Assembly (NCBI GenBank): GCA_037042185.1
Contig: JAXQJY010000025.1
Location: forward strand, 1,054,001-1,118,000
Length of the DNA: 64,000 nucleotides
From: Sordariomycetes sp. S80-01Y
Lineage: Eukaryota; Ascomycota; Sordariomycetes
Reading direction: 5' to 3'
This document shows positions 12,000-21,707 of this stretch, one piece after another. The stretch's first letter is position 1; every line of letters begins with the position of its first letter. Below the pieces are notes generated by a model that made no database searches, was not told the DNA's origin, and saw only the letters and a list, made by a program, of their open reading frames with translations. Position numbers and translations under genes: made by a program.

Positions 12000-12368
12000 T
12001 GTGAAGGTTCTTCTGTCGTTAATGTTAGCAGACGACCTCCCCCGATACTATTTGAGCTTGTGACGTACGTGCCGGTGCAATTGATCTGATTGAGCGAGGT
12101 AGTTGAGCTGCAGCGAGCAGTTGCTTGATTGCCTGTCGCACGAGAATCAGTCGGCCCAACCACTGACGAAGTCCCGAGGGCGGTGAAGAAGCTTCGACGA
12201 AATGGTGTTAGCGTGGTGGCAGAATCTTGGAAATTTTGGGTGAGTTGCTCGCGGGGGATGTGAACGTTAAGACCACAACAGGTGACTTTCGACTCGCAAT
12301 TCCGCGCGCAATGGAATCTTGATCCGCACAAGGATTTTGTTATGACTTGGTGATTGACCTCTGACGCT
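12000..12368. promoter_or_regulatory. Shared divergent promoter of MIC10 and URB2
   Basis: This 369-bp gap separates the start codons of two divergent genes, one mitochondrial and one nucleolar, so it must hold both promoters. No clear TATA box was seen. Confidence 0.6.
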
Positions 12369-15300
12369 ATGGTAAGACTCTATCGAAGCAGTAGATTTCG
12401 TACTGGGCTAACAACAACAGGGCGAGATTGACCTTATCAAGACCATACGTGGTCTTGACCAGAGCGGACCTGGAGAAAATGCAGAGCACTTGAACCAAGT
12501 CTGGAGCTCTCTTACTTCTTCTTCCGATAAGAACTTTCACGCTGCTGAGGAGAGTACGTTGCGATGGCTGCTTAAATCAATGAACGGCACATCGCCAGGC
12601 GCTGAAACCCTCCGTCGTTACCCTTTGGCTTGGCGCATCTTGGGCTGCGTTTTTGAAAGAATACCTCTCTTTCCTTTGGCGAAATCTCTGGTCGATCGAA
12701 GATTCTTCAATGTCCTCCAACAGACAGTGGCGGACATCTCAACGCCTTCGACGGAAGGGACAGCATCGCCCAGGAAACGAAAACGGTCTTCACCACCCAG
12801 ATCTAGCGTCGAGTCTTTACGGACACCAGAACGATGCATTGAGAGTGGTCAAGCGGTGTTTGCAGCTCTGAGGTCCTTGCTTCGACGAGCTGATGATACA
12901 GTTGTCGTGGCAGCCCGCGACAAGACCGGAGCTGAGCACCTAAAGCTCAACCTTGGTACTTCGGCTGCCGAGGCTGTATCTCTCATAGCACCACTACTGC
13001 GTGTTTGCGATCTCCTACTGGTTGAAGGTGTTTGGGACGACGTGGAGGACTGCGAGCGGTGGATCGACGACATCAGATCGCTCTGGAGTCTCCACCTGCA
13101 AGGCGACGACGACACGAGCGAGATCGCAAAGCACGTCTTTGGGCCTATAGCAGCGCTGGTTCATAAACTGGAAGGGCCGCAGGCCGTCGAACACCTAGGT
13201 ATACCGGGTGCTTTCAGAGAGCGATGGAGCGGGGACCTACAGAGCTTGATGCACCATAGTCTCATTTTCCCGGCTCGTTCCGCCTTTCTCAGCCGGAATG
13301 ACATTGGTCCTCTCTTCAAGGCACTCACTGGCCTCCACCCCAGCCCCGAGCTATCAAGCGATCTACCAAAGACTGCGCCGGCTCTTTATCTCCTTGCTTC
13401 GAGTGCAACTGAGGCGTTGGTGCAAAGCGGCATTCGCAAAGGGAATGCAGAGTGGATGAAGCAGGTTTTTACACAAGTTGAGGAAGCCATGAAGGCACGC
13501 GATGACAGAATGGCGATCATGAACGACATCTTACGACAAGCGCGCAAGAAAGGCATGCCTGTCGATACAGAAAGCTTGCAAGGCGTCTGCAAAGATTATG
13601 GCTTGCTCGACCATAGCACGAACTGGTTGTTGATCGCCAATTTGACGCAATGCGATCCAGATGTCTTCCACAAAGGCGACACTGGAGCTGCCCTTCTGGA
13701 AGAAGTCTGCGATAGGAGCCTTTCAGATAACGTTGCAAAAAGTGACGTCGACAATATTTCCGAGGTGCTTTCAGCTGTGGTACGAGGGTTCCGCTCGGCG
13801 AGGGACTTTCCCGCTTTCCTACGGTTGTGGTACCAGCGACTAGCTCAAATTGAAAAGAAACAGGCCGGTGCGGTACGCTCCTGGCAGTCGCTAGGCTCAC
13901 AGGTTCATCCCTATGTCGAACAGTCCCTGTCTGTCAGGCAGCTGACTGAACTCTTGGAGTGGGTTGGGGATCAAAAGCTTCGCCCAGAAGCCCTGTGTCT
14001 CTGGCTGAGCGCCATGTGCGATGGACTTACGAGTGCTGCGTATCAGGACGCGGCTGGACAAACGATCTTTGACTTGGCGTTGAATGTTAAAAAGTCTTCT
14101 TCGGCACACACAGCGCTTAAGTGGAGGACAATTGGGAAGGCTATCCAATGGGCTCCTACCCTAGGCGAGGAACAGGGGTCGAAAGGAGACAAGCTGGACG
14201 AGAATTGGCAGAGGATTGAAGACCCCATCAAAAAGATTCTAAAGAAAGGGGCCATTGAGTCACCGGAAACGTTTGAGGCCTTCAAATGCATATCTGCCTT
14301 GTGGGTTCACCTATGCCCTGACGGGAGCCTGGTCAAGGACACTGGCAAGTTGGTTACAAAATTCGATGAACGCCTAGCCGCAGAACATGCAGCAATGGAA
14401 GCTTGGAATACGACCTTGTCTGCGCAGAGCCTCGATGATATTCTTACGGAGGCCGACAAATTTCCTGAGAAAGACATCCTCCATTACCTTGCTTGGTACT
14501 TGCGAGGTACGACGCGACTGCATCGCCTCGTTTTCGAGAACAGCGGGGAGCTGCCGCAGCTCATGCGTTCAGTCTTGTTGAAAACCTCAGTCTTCAGCAA
14601 GGCTGTCCAAGCTGTTTGGAACAGCTTGTTGGACAACGAGCAGAGCTTGAACAATGAGAAGCTCGGAGAGCAAGTCATAGACCGGCTGATACAGACCTTG
14701 CAAGACTCAAGGAAGAGTTCAGGATGGTTGGATGACGGCGGCAAAGATTTATTACGACTACTGTCGAGGGTACCACTCGATGTCATCAGCCGCCCCCAGC
14801 GCGAGCAGCTTGTGGCTGTTCTGGTGGACGCTGCCACCTCGCATGACGAGGGCAGGAAAGCTTCAGTGCATGCTTGGAGAGCAATCCTAAGCTTGATTAC
14901 AAGACTGATGTCACGACCTGTATTTTATGAGGGTATGGGCTTTGACCACCTCGTCGCAATCGCAGACTCAGCAGCAGGAGCCATCGTCCGTGCAAAGATC
15001 GGCCAGGAGGCTCTATTCGAAATGATGAAGCGCTACGAATCGCTGTCGTCCGCCACAATCACGCAGATGGCTTCAAATACCGATGAGACAAACCTAAGCT
15101 ACTTCAACGGGGCCCAAAGCTTCGTCGACGGCGCTTTGGCCGGCAAGATTGTGTCACGTCTCTACCCAACTCTTCTGAAGGCTCTCTGTGCTGGGTTTTC
15201 ACAGTCGAAGCTGCTGGATTTTGAACAACCGAAGCAACTGCACAAAAAGGCGCAAGAAGCTATCGAAAGGAGTTTGCAAGCCATCTTCGAAACCTGGACT

Positions 15301-16440
15301 TCGGACAAGACGCTTTGGGCCAAGCAAGATGAAGGTCAGACTCTAGCGCTGTTTTCCGCCCTCGACGCTTCTGAGTCTCTCGCAGAAATATCCACCTTGT
15401 CGAAGCTCAAGGACTCGTCTTTGAAAAAGTTAGAGAGGCGAAGCTTGGAGGCTATGCAAGAGGGCGACGTAAGGGGCTGGAAGATCCAAACCTTCCTTCA
15501 ACGGTTCTTATCGGCTGAGCTGGAAATTACCCGTCCCGCCTCATTCCACACGTTGGGCGACGGACGAGAATCCCTCATGAAGGACTATGTTGGCGCTATC
15601 ATCAAGTCAATTGATGCCCCGATCATGATGATGTACCTGGAGTCTCTTCTTGGCGAGTACTTTGCCGGCAGCGACACCAATGGCCAGTTGGTGGCGATCC
15701 AATACGTCGTCGATAGACTTATCGAGATCACCGACCAGGCTGGCAGAACCGACGATTTTGACTTGTCTGCCGCTCACAGTGAGCTCACGCGTGCCCTCCC
15801 TGAATCCAAAACGACGACCAATGCCGTCTTGATTGCGAAGATACTCTGCAGTATCCTCGAGAGAAAGCCCCATTCTATCACACAGTGGAACGTGGAAAGC
15901 CTACTGAGTGCCGTTGCGATAATCTCATCAGCTGAAGAGTCGATTCTGCCCTTTGAATGGCAGTGCCAGCTTGTGGAGGTCATCATCAAGAAGCACCGCG
16001 TGCGCATCGAGGGCCACTACCACATCCTCTTGTCCACTCTGCAGCCCCTTCTCCGCAATCTTGTTCAGGTTCAGAAATCGGGCCAGGATTCGAAGGCCAA
16101 ATCCTTCGCAAGGTTGATCCAGATGATCTGCGAGCCAACGGTCGGTGCGGTGTCCAGGACCCAGAGCCACAGTGCGCTCGACTCGGCGACCGACATGGCG
16201 AAGCGGTCAGCAGGCCGGCACATGCACCTGGTGCTCATGCAGTACGTGAAGCTGCAGCTCGAGGCTGACATCCCGCGTCCGACAAGGGAGGCGCTGGAGA
16301 CGGCCGTGAACTCGATCTTCAGCATCTTGCCTCCTGAGGGCAGGAAGATTCTCAACGACGCCATGGACGCAAGTGGCAGGGCGATCTTAAGGGAGATGTT
16401 CAAGCAGTACAATAAGTTTGGAAAATGGAAGGGCATCTAA
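12369..16440 (+). CDS. URB2: Urb2/Npa2-type ribosome biogenesis protein
   Basis: Nucleolar factor of early 60S (27S pre-rRNA) maturation. The first coding exon appears to be just the ATG (12369–12371), followed by a 49-nt intron (gtaaga...caacag) and one long exon, 12421–16440, giving 1340 aa. That is in the range of the family (about 1,200–1,400). The protein is alpha-helical, repeat-like and has no catalytic motif. The strongest family sign is the C-terminus: a conserved helical block (FARLIQMICEP, then a stretch ending PPEGRKILNDAMDASG) and a closing KQYNKFGKWKGI that matches the end of Urb2. The N-terminal residues after splicing (GEIDLIKTIRGLDQ) are in frame with no stop. Without the ATG-only exon, a later in-frame start would lose about 25 residues or more. 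Confidence 0.8.
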
Positions 16441-16535
16441 TCTGTACGTTCTGGTGTACGAAGTCTTGCATAGGGAGGAGTTCTCGAGCTAGATAAGGGT
16501 ATCATGTCTATTCACAATTAAACAAGCCCTGAGAC

Positions 16536-17621
16536 TTATTTAATGTTCTTTCTATACGAAGCCGGATGCCCGTGCTTCTTAGCATAGCTCTTGATCTGCC
16601 CATGAATGTCCATGTGCACAAAGGGCCAGACAATCAACGCCATTGTCGCCGCCAGTATGCCATCAAACATGTTGCTCCGGACAGCACTGCCTATCGACCC
16701 AGCTTGCATGACCTTGTTCAGGGGATTGATCGTGATCATGAAATTTCCCTTCTCTAGGCCAGCAATCGCCTTGGCTGCCACTTCCTCGGGTGTTTGTCTG
16801 GGGTCCTTTGCCTCGATTTCTTTTGTAACCTGGGGCTTGACGATTTCCTCCTTCTCAAAGCCGGGACTCAAAATGGTGCCCGGACACACCAGATGCACCT
16901 TGACGTTCTGCGGGTACAGCATCAACTCCCGGCTCAAGCCCTCCGCCAGTCCCCTCATCGCGAATTTACTCGGCGCGTAAGGAATGTATCCCGGAATCAT
17001 GTAGAAGATCACGGCGCTGGTAGTCATGACCAAGTGCTTCGCCTCCTCCTCCACCTTGTTGCCCTCGGAAAGCCACTCCTTCAAGATAGCCTGGCACATC
17101 TCTGCTGTTCCAAAGAAGTTGATATCCATCTGTCGTCTCATGCTGGCCATGTCCATATCCAGGAAGAGTTCGGGGACCGAGGTCCCGGCCACGCACCACA
17201 CGATGTCCGGAGCCTGCCCATTGTTCCACCGCTTGGCCTCGGCAATAACGGCGGGGGCATAATCGGGCACCGAAACGTCGACGGGGATGGAATGGAAGCG
17301 CTGGGTGGGAGACTTGGCGGATGCGCGGATGAGCTCGAGAGCGGAGGCGAGCTTGGATGGGGAGCGGGAGACAATGATGACAGAGGCGCCCTTGGCCGCG
17401 AGCTGCTGAGCGGCGGATAGACCCATGCCCTCTGAGCCGCCGGTTATGAGTACGACCTGGGAGGCTAAGTTAGGAGACCAATTGAGGGGGGACTTGGGGA
17501 AGCTCACCTTGCCCTCCACGGGCATGTTGTTTTTGTTGAAGAGACCCATTGTCGCGCCGATGAGCAGCCCTGGCAGAAGACAAAGCGCTAAGTAGATGAC
17601 GCTGCCGATGCTGAAGGCCAT
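16536..17621 (-). CDS. TSC10: 3-ketodihydrosphingosine reductase (Tsc10/KDSR)
   Basis: ER enzyme of sphingolipid synthesis that reduces 3-ketodihydrosphingosine to dihydrosphingosine with NADPH. Exons 17508–17621 and 16536–17456 give 344 aa; the 51-nt intron (gtgagc...ctcccag, branch CTAAC) is a multiple of three and contains no stop, so an unspliced reading would carry 17 extra residues just before the cofactor site. After splicing, GK is joined to VVLITGGSEGMG, the Rossmann-fold NADPH motif (residues 39–50). The catalytic Ser is about residue 185 (TTSAV), and YxxxK is Tyr198–Lys202 (YAPSK). Residues about 5–26 form an N-terminal membrane anchor and a second hydrophobic segment is near the C-terminus (AATMALIVWPF), the standard layout of the family. 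It is divergent from NRDE2. Confidence 0.93.
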   Translation of the reverse strand: MAFSIGSVIYLALCLLPGLLIGATMGLFNKNNMPVEGKVSFPKSPLNWSPNLASQVVLITGGSEGMGLSAAQQLAAKGASVIIVSRSPSKLASALELIRASAKSPTQRFHSIPVDVSVPDYAPAVIAEAKRWNNGQAPDIVWCVAGTSVPELFLDMDMASMRRQMDINFFGTAEMCQAILKEWLSEGNKVEEEAKHLVMTTSAVIFYMIPGYIPYAPSKFAMRGLAEGLSRELMLYPQNVKVHLVCPGTILSPGFEKEEIVKPQVTKEIEAKDPRQTPEEVAAKAIAGLEKGNFMITINPLNKVMQAGSIGSAVRSNMFDGILAATMALIVWPFVHMDIHGQIKSYAKKHGHPASYRKNIK

Positions 17622-18161
17622 TGGTGCTGAGAGGGAACGCGAGCTATGGAAAGGAGCGGGCTCTTAAGAGGTCAAGGGCGTATTGGGTGGTGGGTGTTCG
17701 TGCCGCGACGCGCGACAGGGTGTATAATTTAGGTGCTGACGGGCGCACAGTGGGCGTGAGGCGGGATCCTCATGCTCGGGCTTATCAAGGTATTCGAGTG
17801 AGCTTGCGCTGCCAATTTCTGATGGGCATGATGTGCTGGAGATTCCAGAAAGATATGAACCCGATATCGAGGTCCGCGAGGATTATAAGCTGTCGTAGCT
17901 GCTCGCTTGCGCACAGTGTTTGAGGTGTCACGAACTCGAGTTTGCGGATTCCTTTCGCACTGTACGCACCCTTGGTCCAACGTCAACCTCGACGGGCTCT
18001 ATACGCAACTTGAGCTCTTAATGACCATCAAGTCGTTGGCTAAACTCCCACCGCACTTCTCTGTACACAAAACTTCTGGCGAAGCTTGTCGCGAACCACG
18101 AGACCTTGACCTCAGCAAGGCGATATGTCGCAACACGTGTGAGCTTCTTTCACCTGCAGTC
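17622..18161. promoter_or_regulatory. Divergent promoter region of TSC10 and NRDE2
   Basis: This 540-bp gap separates two divergent starts. The NRDE2 frame stays open back to 17907, but that extension (85 codons) lacks family features and is probably leader. Confidence 0.5.
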
Positions 18162-21100
18162 ATGGTTGACAAAGAGGAGGGCAACACACCCACCGTCCCC
18201 AAGTTTTCGTCGTTCAAGCCTAAGAGCTTGAAACCATTGAAACCCAAAGATGATGAAGCGGGGAAGTCTTTAGTGCCCAAGTTCGGGTCCTTCAGAGTAA
18301 AGGATGCATCATCTTCTGGCAGGGATGAGAGACGGCACCGCGACGAGCGTCATCATGGGGGACATGGCGATGAACGTCAGCGAAGGACAGATGATCATGA
18401 GCGGTATCGGGGGAGACATGACGATGGTCGTCACCACGATAGTAAAAGGCGCCGTAACGAGGAGCGGGATCGCGAGTCTCTTGATTCGAAGCGCCGCCGT
18501 CATGGAGACCGTCACCGCCATGAAGGTGGGAAACGCAGAGATCCGAGTCCATTAGAGAAGGCACACCGGCCCTCCAAGCCGCCGACCCTCAACCCCAAAG
18601 ACGTGAAGTCCGACCTTTTCTTCTTCGACACTAAGGGTGACCCCTTGATCAGCAAGTACGGCGGTATTGAGAAGTCCAAGATGCAGAGGTACCGACGTTA
18701 CGGAGGAGGCAGAGTGTTGGGCACCGAAGGTCGACTCTTTGTTCACCGAGACGGAGCGAGGGATGAATTCAGTTTACGCATGCCGGGTGATTGGGCTGGG
18801 TCCTCGAACGATGGCCTGAGGGTGAAGAGGTCGTATCTGAAACGGGAGGGCGTTCAGATCAAGGCTCGCAAGGCCAAGGGCGGCGAGGAGCAGGAGGAAG
18901 ACCCTGGATTTCTGCAAGTGGGCAAGCCCGGCGATCATCAAGCCGACAGCGCTGAATCGTCAGAAGAGGACGAGCAGCCAGACTACCGTTCAATCGCAGG
19001 CAAAGCCAAGCCTACGAAAGTAGTCGACAGCGAAAGCAGTGACGAATTGCCTTCCGATGACGAAATCCCTTTACATCAGAGTAACCCTCTAAGATGGCGC
19101 TCAATGCAACTCAGCCGTCGCGTCAAGGAGCATCCCGAGGACGTTGATGCTTGGATTGAGCTTGCAGATCATCAAGATGCTCTATTGATGGCAGGCGTAA
19201 GCGCGGATCGCGAGGTTGTTGAAGATGAGCTTCACAGCTTCACAGAGATCAAGACATCCATGCTCGAGCGCGCACTGCAACACACAAAAAAAGAGAGCGA
19301 TCGCCGCCGAGTGCTTCGTTACCTGATGCGGGAGGGTCCGAAAGTATGGAGCAGCAAGACAACAGCAAAGAAGTGGGAGGAGTTGCGCGAGCATACAAGG
19401 GAGGACTTCTTTCTGTGGAGGACATATCTTGATTTCGAAATGTCGAACATTGCATTGGCGAGCTATGACTCGATCAAAGGCGTACTCGAAGGTCGAATGC
19501 ATGCAATTATGGCCCGCGCTGATCCGTTCGAACAAACGGCCGACAACCTCTGCGAGATGACCTACATCTTCCTGAGATGGACTCGCTTTAGCCATGATGC
19601 AGGATACAAGGAGCTGGCAGTAGCCTCATGGCAGGCCTTGTTGGAGTTCACTTTCTTCCGCCCTGTCCTTTCGGGCGGCCGAGATATCGACGCCGTGAGA
19701 CTAGAGCTAAAGCGCTTCTGGGACAGTGAAGTAGCCCGTATCGGCGAGGCGGATGCCAAGGGCTGGGGTCATTTCTTCCAAACCGTTCCAGCCGGGGCCA
19801 CGGCTGACCCTCCCGAACCGCGGCAAGCTGAGGAGCAACCAGAAGAAGCAACACGGTCCTATCGATCATGGGCACAGCGCGAGTCTTGCGAGGCGTCGCA
19901 ATCCTGTCTGCCATCGCGGATGATGGATGAGGGCAACGACGAAGACGTTTTCCGAGTTGTTATGTTTGCTGATCTCGAGCCTTTTCTCTTCTTCATACCG
20001 GACGGAATGTTGAAGAGCCTGGGCGGAATGCTGTTAGATGCTTTTTTCATATTTTGTGGCCTTCCTCCGACAGATCAAGCCAACAGCTGGATAGACGCAG
20101 CTTGGCATGACGCCTTCCTCGCGCGCATTCGTCACGGCGCTCCAGCAGGGAAGTCTGCCATGTCACAAGAGGACGACCAAGACGGGACGACGCGAAGACC
20201 ACTAGCCTTCAAAGGTCTGGAACCTCATGTCCAATGGGAAGCAAATCTAGCGTTTCCAAACGATAGCTGGTTTGACATGCTTGACCACTCGAGACCCTTG
20301 GCTGGTCTTGATATGACTTGGGTGGGCAATGTTTTGAGGCAAACGGTCTTGTCTGCCTGTTTCGAAGGTAGATCCTCAGGGTTCGAGGCTCTGGCGCCTC
20401 ACACTCTGGCAATCTGCGCCCTGGACCCGGCGACAAGCGTCAAAAAGACAGCAAAGGCTCTCATGACCAAATTCTGGTCTAACCAGGATTTGTACGAGGC
20501 ATACGCGTGGGCAGAGTTCTCTCGGGGCAACGCAGGGTCAGCCGCCAAAGTCCTGAATTCTGGCCTGACTTTACTCGCACAATCACTCGGGCCGGATGAC
20601 GAGAGCGGGCCAGTTCTCTTGCAGCTAGGCTTGACGTGGGCGTGGATGGATCTCCAGACCAACGGCAAGTCACTGGCCCTGAAGAGACTCTGCTCAGCCT
20701 TCAATGAGGACCTGCGAAACGCTCCGGATACCACTGAGGTGACCAGCACGCATATGCTCATCGCACGCAAGCAACTCTCGTCGGATCTGTCCGCTTCACC
20801 CCGGCCTATGGCGACGCGACACAAGGCCTCCATGCTGTTGGAGTATCTGCTGGACGGAGAGCCGTGCGATGAGCCCAGATCGCTCGACCAGGGAAACATA
20901 TGCACTGCGATGGATCAGATCGATCGCATGAGCAGCTCGTACAGCATCCACGGTGAAGGGGCCAAGGTGTTCTTAGAAGAGGTCCTCCAGTTCGCGGCCC
21001 GTCTGCTGTACTTTCACACAACCAAGGGGCCCTTCCGGCGAGAGTACGTACGCAGGAACCTAGTCAAGTTCCTGGACTCCTTCCCCCGCAACACCCTGCT

Positions 21101-21545
21101 GCTGTCGCTGCTCGAGTGGGCAGACTCCAGCCTGCGCGTCATCGACGACACGCGGGCCTTCCTCTACGACAAAATCCTCACCGGACCGAACGACTGTCCC
21201 ACCAGTCGATCATTTGCCATCCACCATGAGCTCGTCCATGGGAACGTCCACACTGGGCGCACGGCATTTGAGAACGCCGTCGCGAGCGACGCGTGCAAGT
21301 CGAATCCGGGGGTGTGGATATCCTACATCAGATTCTGCCACGAGCACAGGGAGTTGAGCAACAAAGTGAAAGATGTGTTTCACCGCGCGTTAAGCCACTG
21401 CCCTTGGTCAAAGCAGGTCATGATGGAGGCGTTCGGAACTCTGGTGGACATCATGGATGAATCGGAGTTGAGGGGCGTTTACAGGACCATGGAGGAGAAG
21501 GGCATGAGGATTCATGTTGACTTGGAGCAATATCTAAAGGGCTAA
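18162..21545 (+). CDS. NRDE2: NRDE2 family nuclear RNA-processing protein (Nrl1-like)
   Basis: Nuclear protein that in other organisms binds the Mtr4-type helicase, acting in nuclear RNA surveillance and, in fission yeast (Nrl1), in splicing and R-loop control. Single exon, 1127 aa. The start at 18162 opens with MVDKEEG and VPKFSSFKPK, the usual family beginning. Residues about 45–130 are a His/Arg/Asp/Glu-rich, SR-like basic region. It is followed by the hallmark segment FFFDTKGDPLISKYG...YRRYGGGRVLG, the conserved helicase-interaction block, then an acidic linker. The remainder (from RSMQLSRRVKEHPED onward) is a long array of HAT/TPR-like helical repeats with Trp and acidic helix signatures (WIELADHQDALL, WRTYLDFEMSN, WISYIRFCHEH). 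No intron is needed to reach the stop. Confidence 0.88.
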   Translation: MVDKEEGNTPTVPKFSSFKPKSLKPLKPKDDEAGKSLVPKFGSFRVKDASSSGRDERRHRDERHHGGHGDERQRRTDDHERYRGRHDDGRHHDSKRRRNEERDRESLDSKRRRHGDRHRHEGGKRRDPSPLEKAHRPSKPPTLNPKDVKSDLFFFDTKGDPLISKYGGIEKSKMQRYRRYGGGRVLGTEGRLFVHRDGARDEFSLRMPGDWAGSSNDGLRVKRSYLKREGVQIKARKAKGGEEQEEDPGFLQVGKPGDHQADSAESSEEDEQPDYRSIAGKAKPTKVVDSESSDELPSDDEIPLHQSNPLRWRSMQLSRRVKEHPEDVDAWIELADHQDALLMAGVSADREVVEDELHSFTEIKTSMLERALQHTKKESDRRRVLRYLMREGPKVWSSKTTAKKWEELREHTREDFFLWRTYLDFEMSNIALASYDSIKGVLEGRMHAIMARADPFEQTADNLCEMTYIFLRWTRFSHDAGYKELAVASWQALLEFTFFRPVLSGGRDIDAVRLELKRFWDSEVARIGEADAKGWGHFFQTVPAGATADPPEPRQAEEQPEEATRSYRSWAQRESCEASQSCLPSRMMDEGNDEDVFRVVMFADLEPFLFFIPDGMLKSLGGMLLDAFFIFCGLPPTDQANSWIDAAWHDAFLARIRHGAPAGKSAMSQEDDQDGTTRRPLAFKGLEPHVQWEANLAFPNDSWFDMLDHSRPLAGLDMTWVGNVLRQTVLSACFEGRSSGFEALAPHTLAICALDPATSVKKTAKALMTKFWSNQDLYEAYAWAEFSRGNAGSAAKVLNSGLTLLAQSLGPDDESGPVLLQLGLTWAWMDLQTNGKSLALKRLCSAFNEDLRNAPDTTEVTSTHMLIARKQLSSDLSASPRPMATRHKASMLLEYLLDGEPCDEPRSLDQGNICTAMDQIDRMSSSYSIHGEGAKVFLEEVLQFAARLLYFHTTKGPFRREYVRRNLVKFLDSFPRNTLLLSLLEWADSSLRVIDDTRAFLYDKILTGPNDCPTSRSFAIHHELVHGNVHTGRTAFENAVASDACKSNPGVWISYIRFCHEHRELSNKVKDVFHRALSHCPWSKQVMMEAFGTLVDIMDESELRGVYRTMEEKGMRIHVDLEQYLKG

Positions 21546-21707
21546 TGAGGCCGCGAAATGCAATAAACCCCAAGCCTAGTTCTTAGTTCCATCAGTTACT
21601 AGTACTTTTGTCGCGTCCGCTCCATTCTCCCCCTTGAACCAACCCCTGTCGCCCTCGGAGGAGCTCTATCTACACGGCCGTGCCCCATCGGGTGGAGCAA
21701 GTCACCC

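Noticed and set aside
17907-18161. In-frame N-terminal extension of NRDE2
   Set aside because: The first 85 codons look like translated leader; the family's usual beginning starts at the ATG at 18162.
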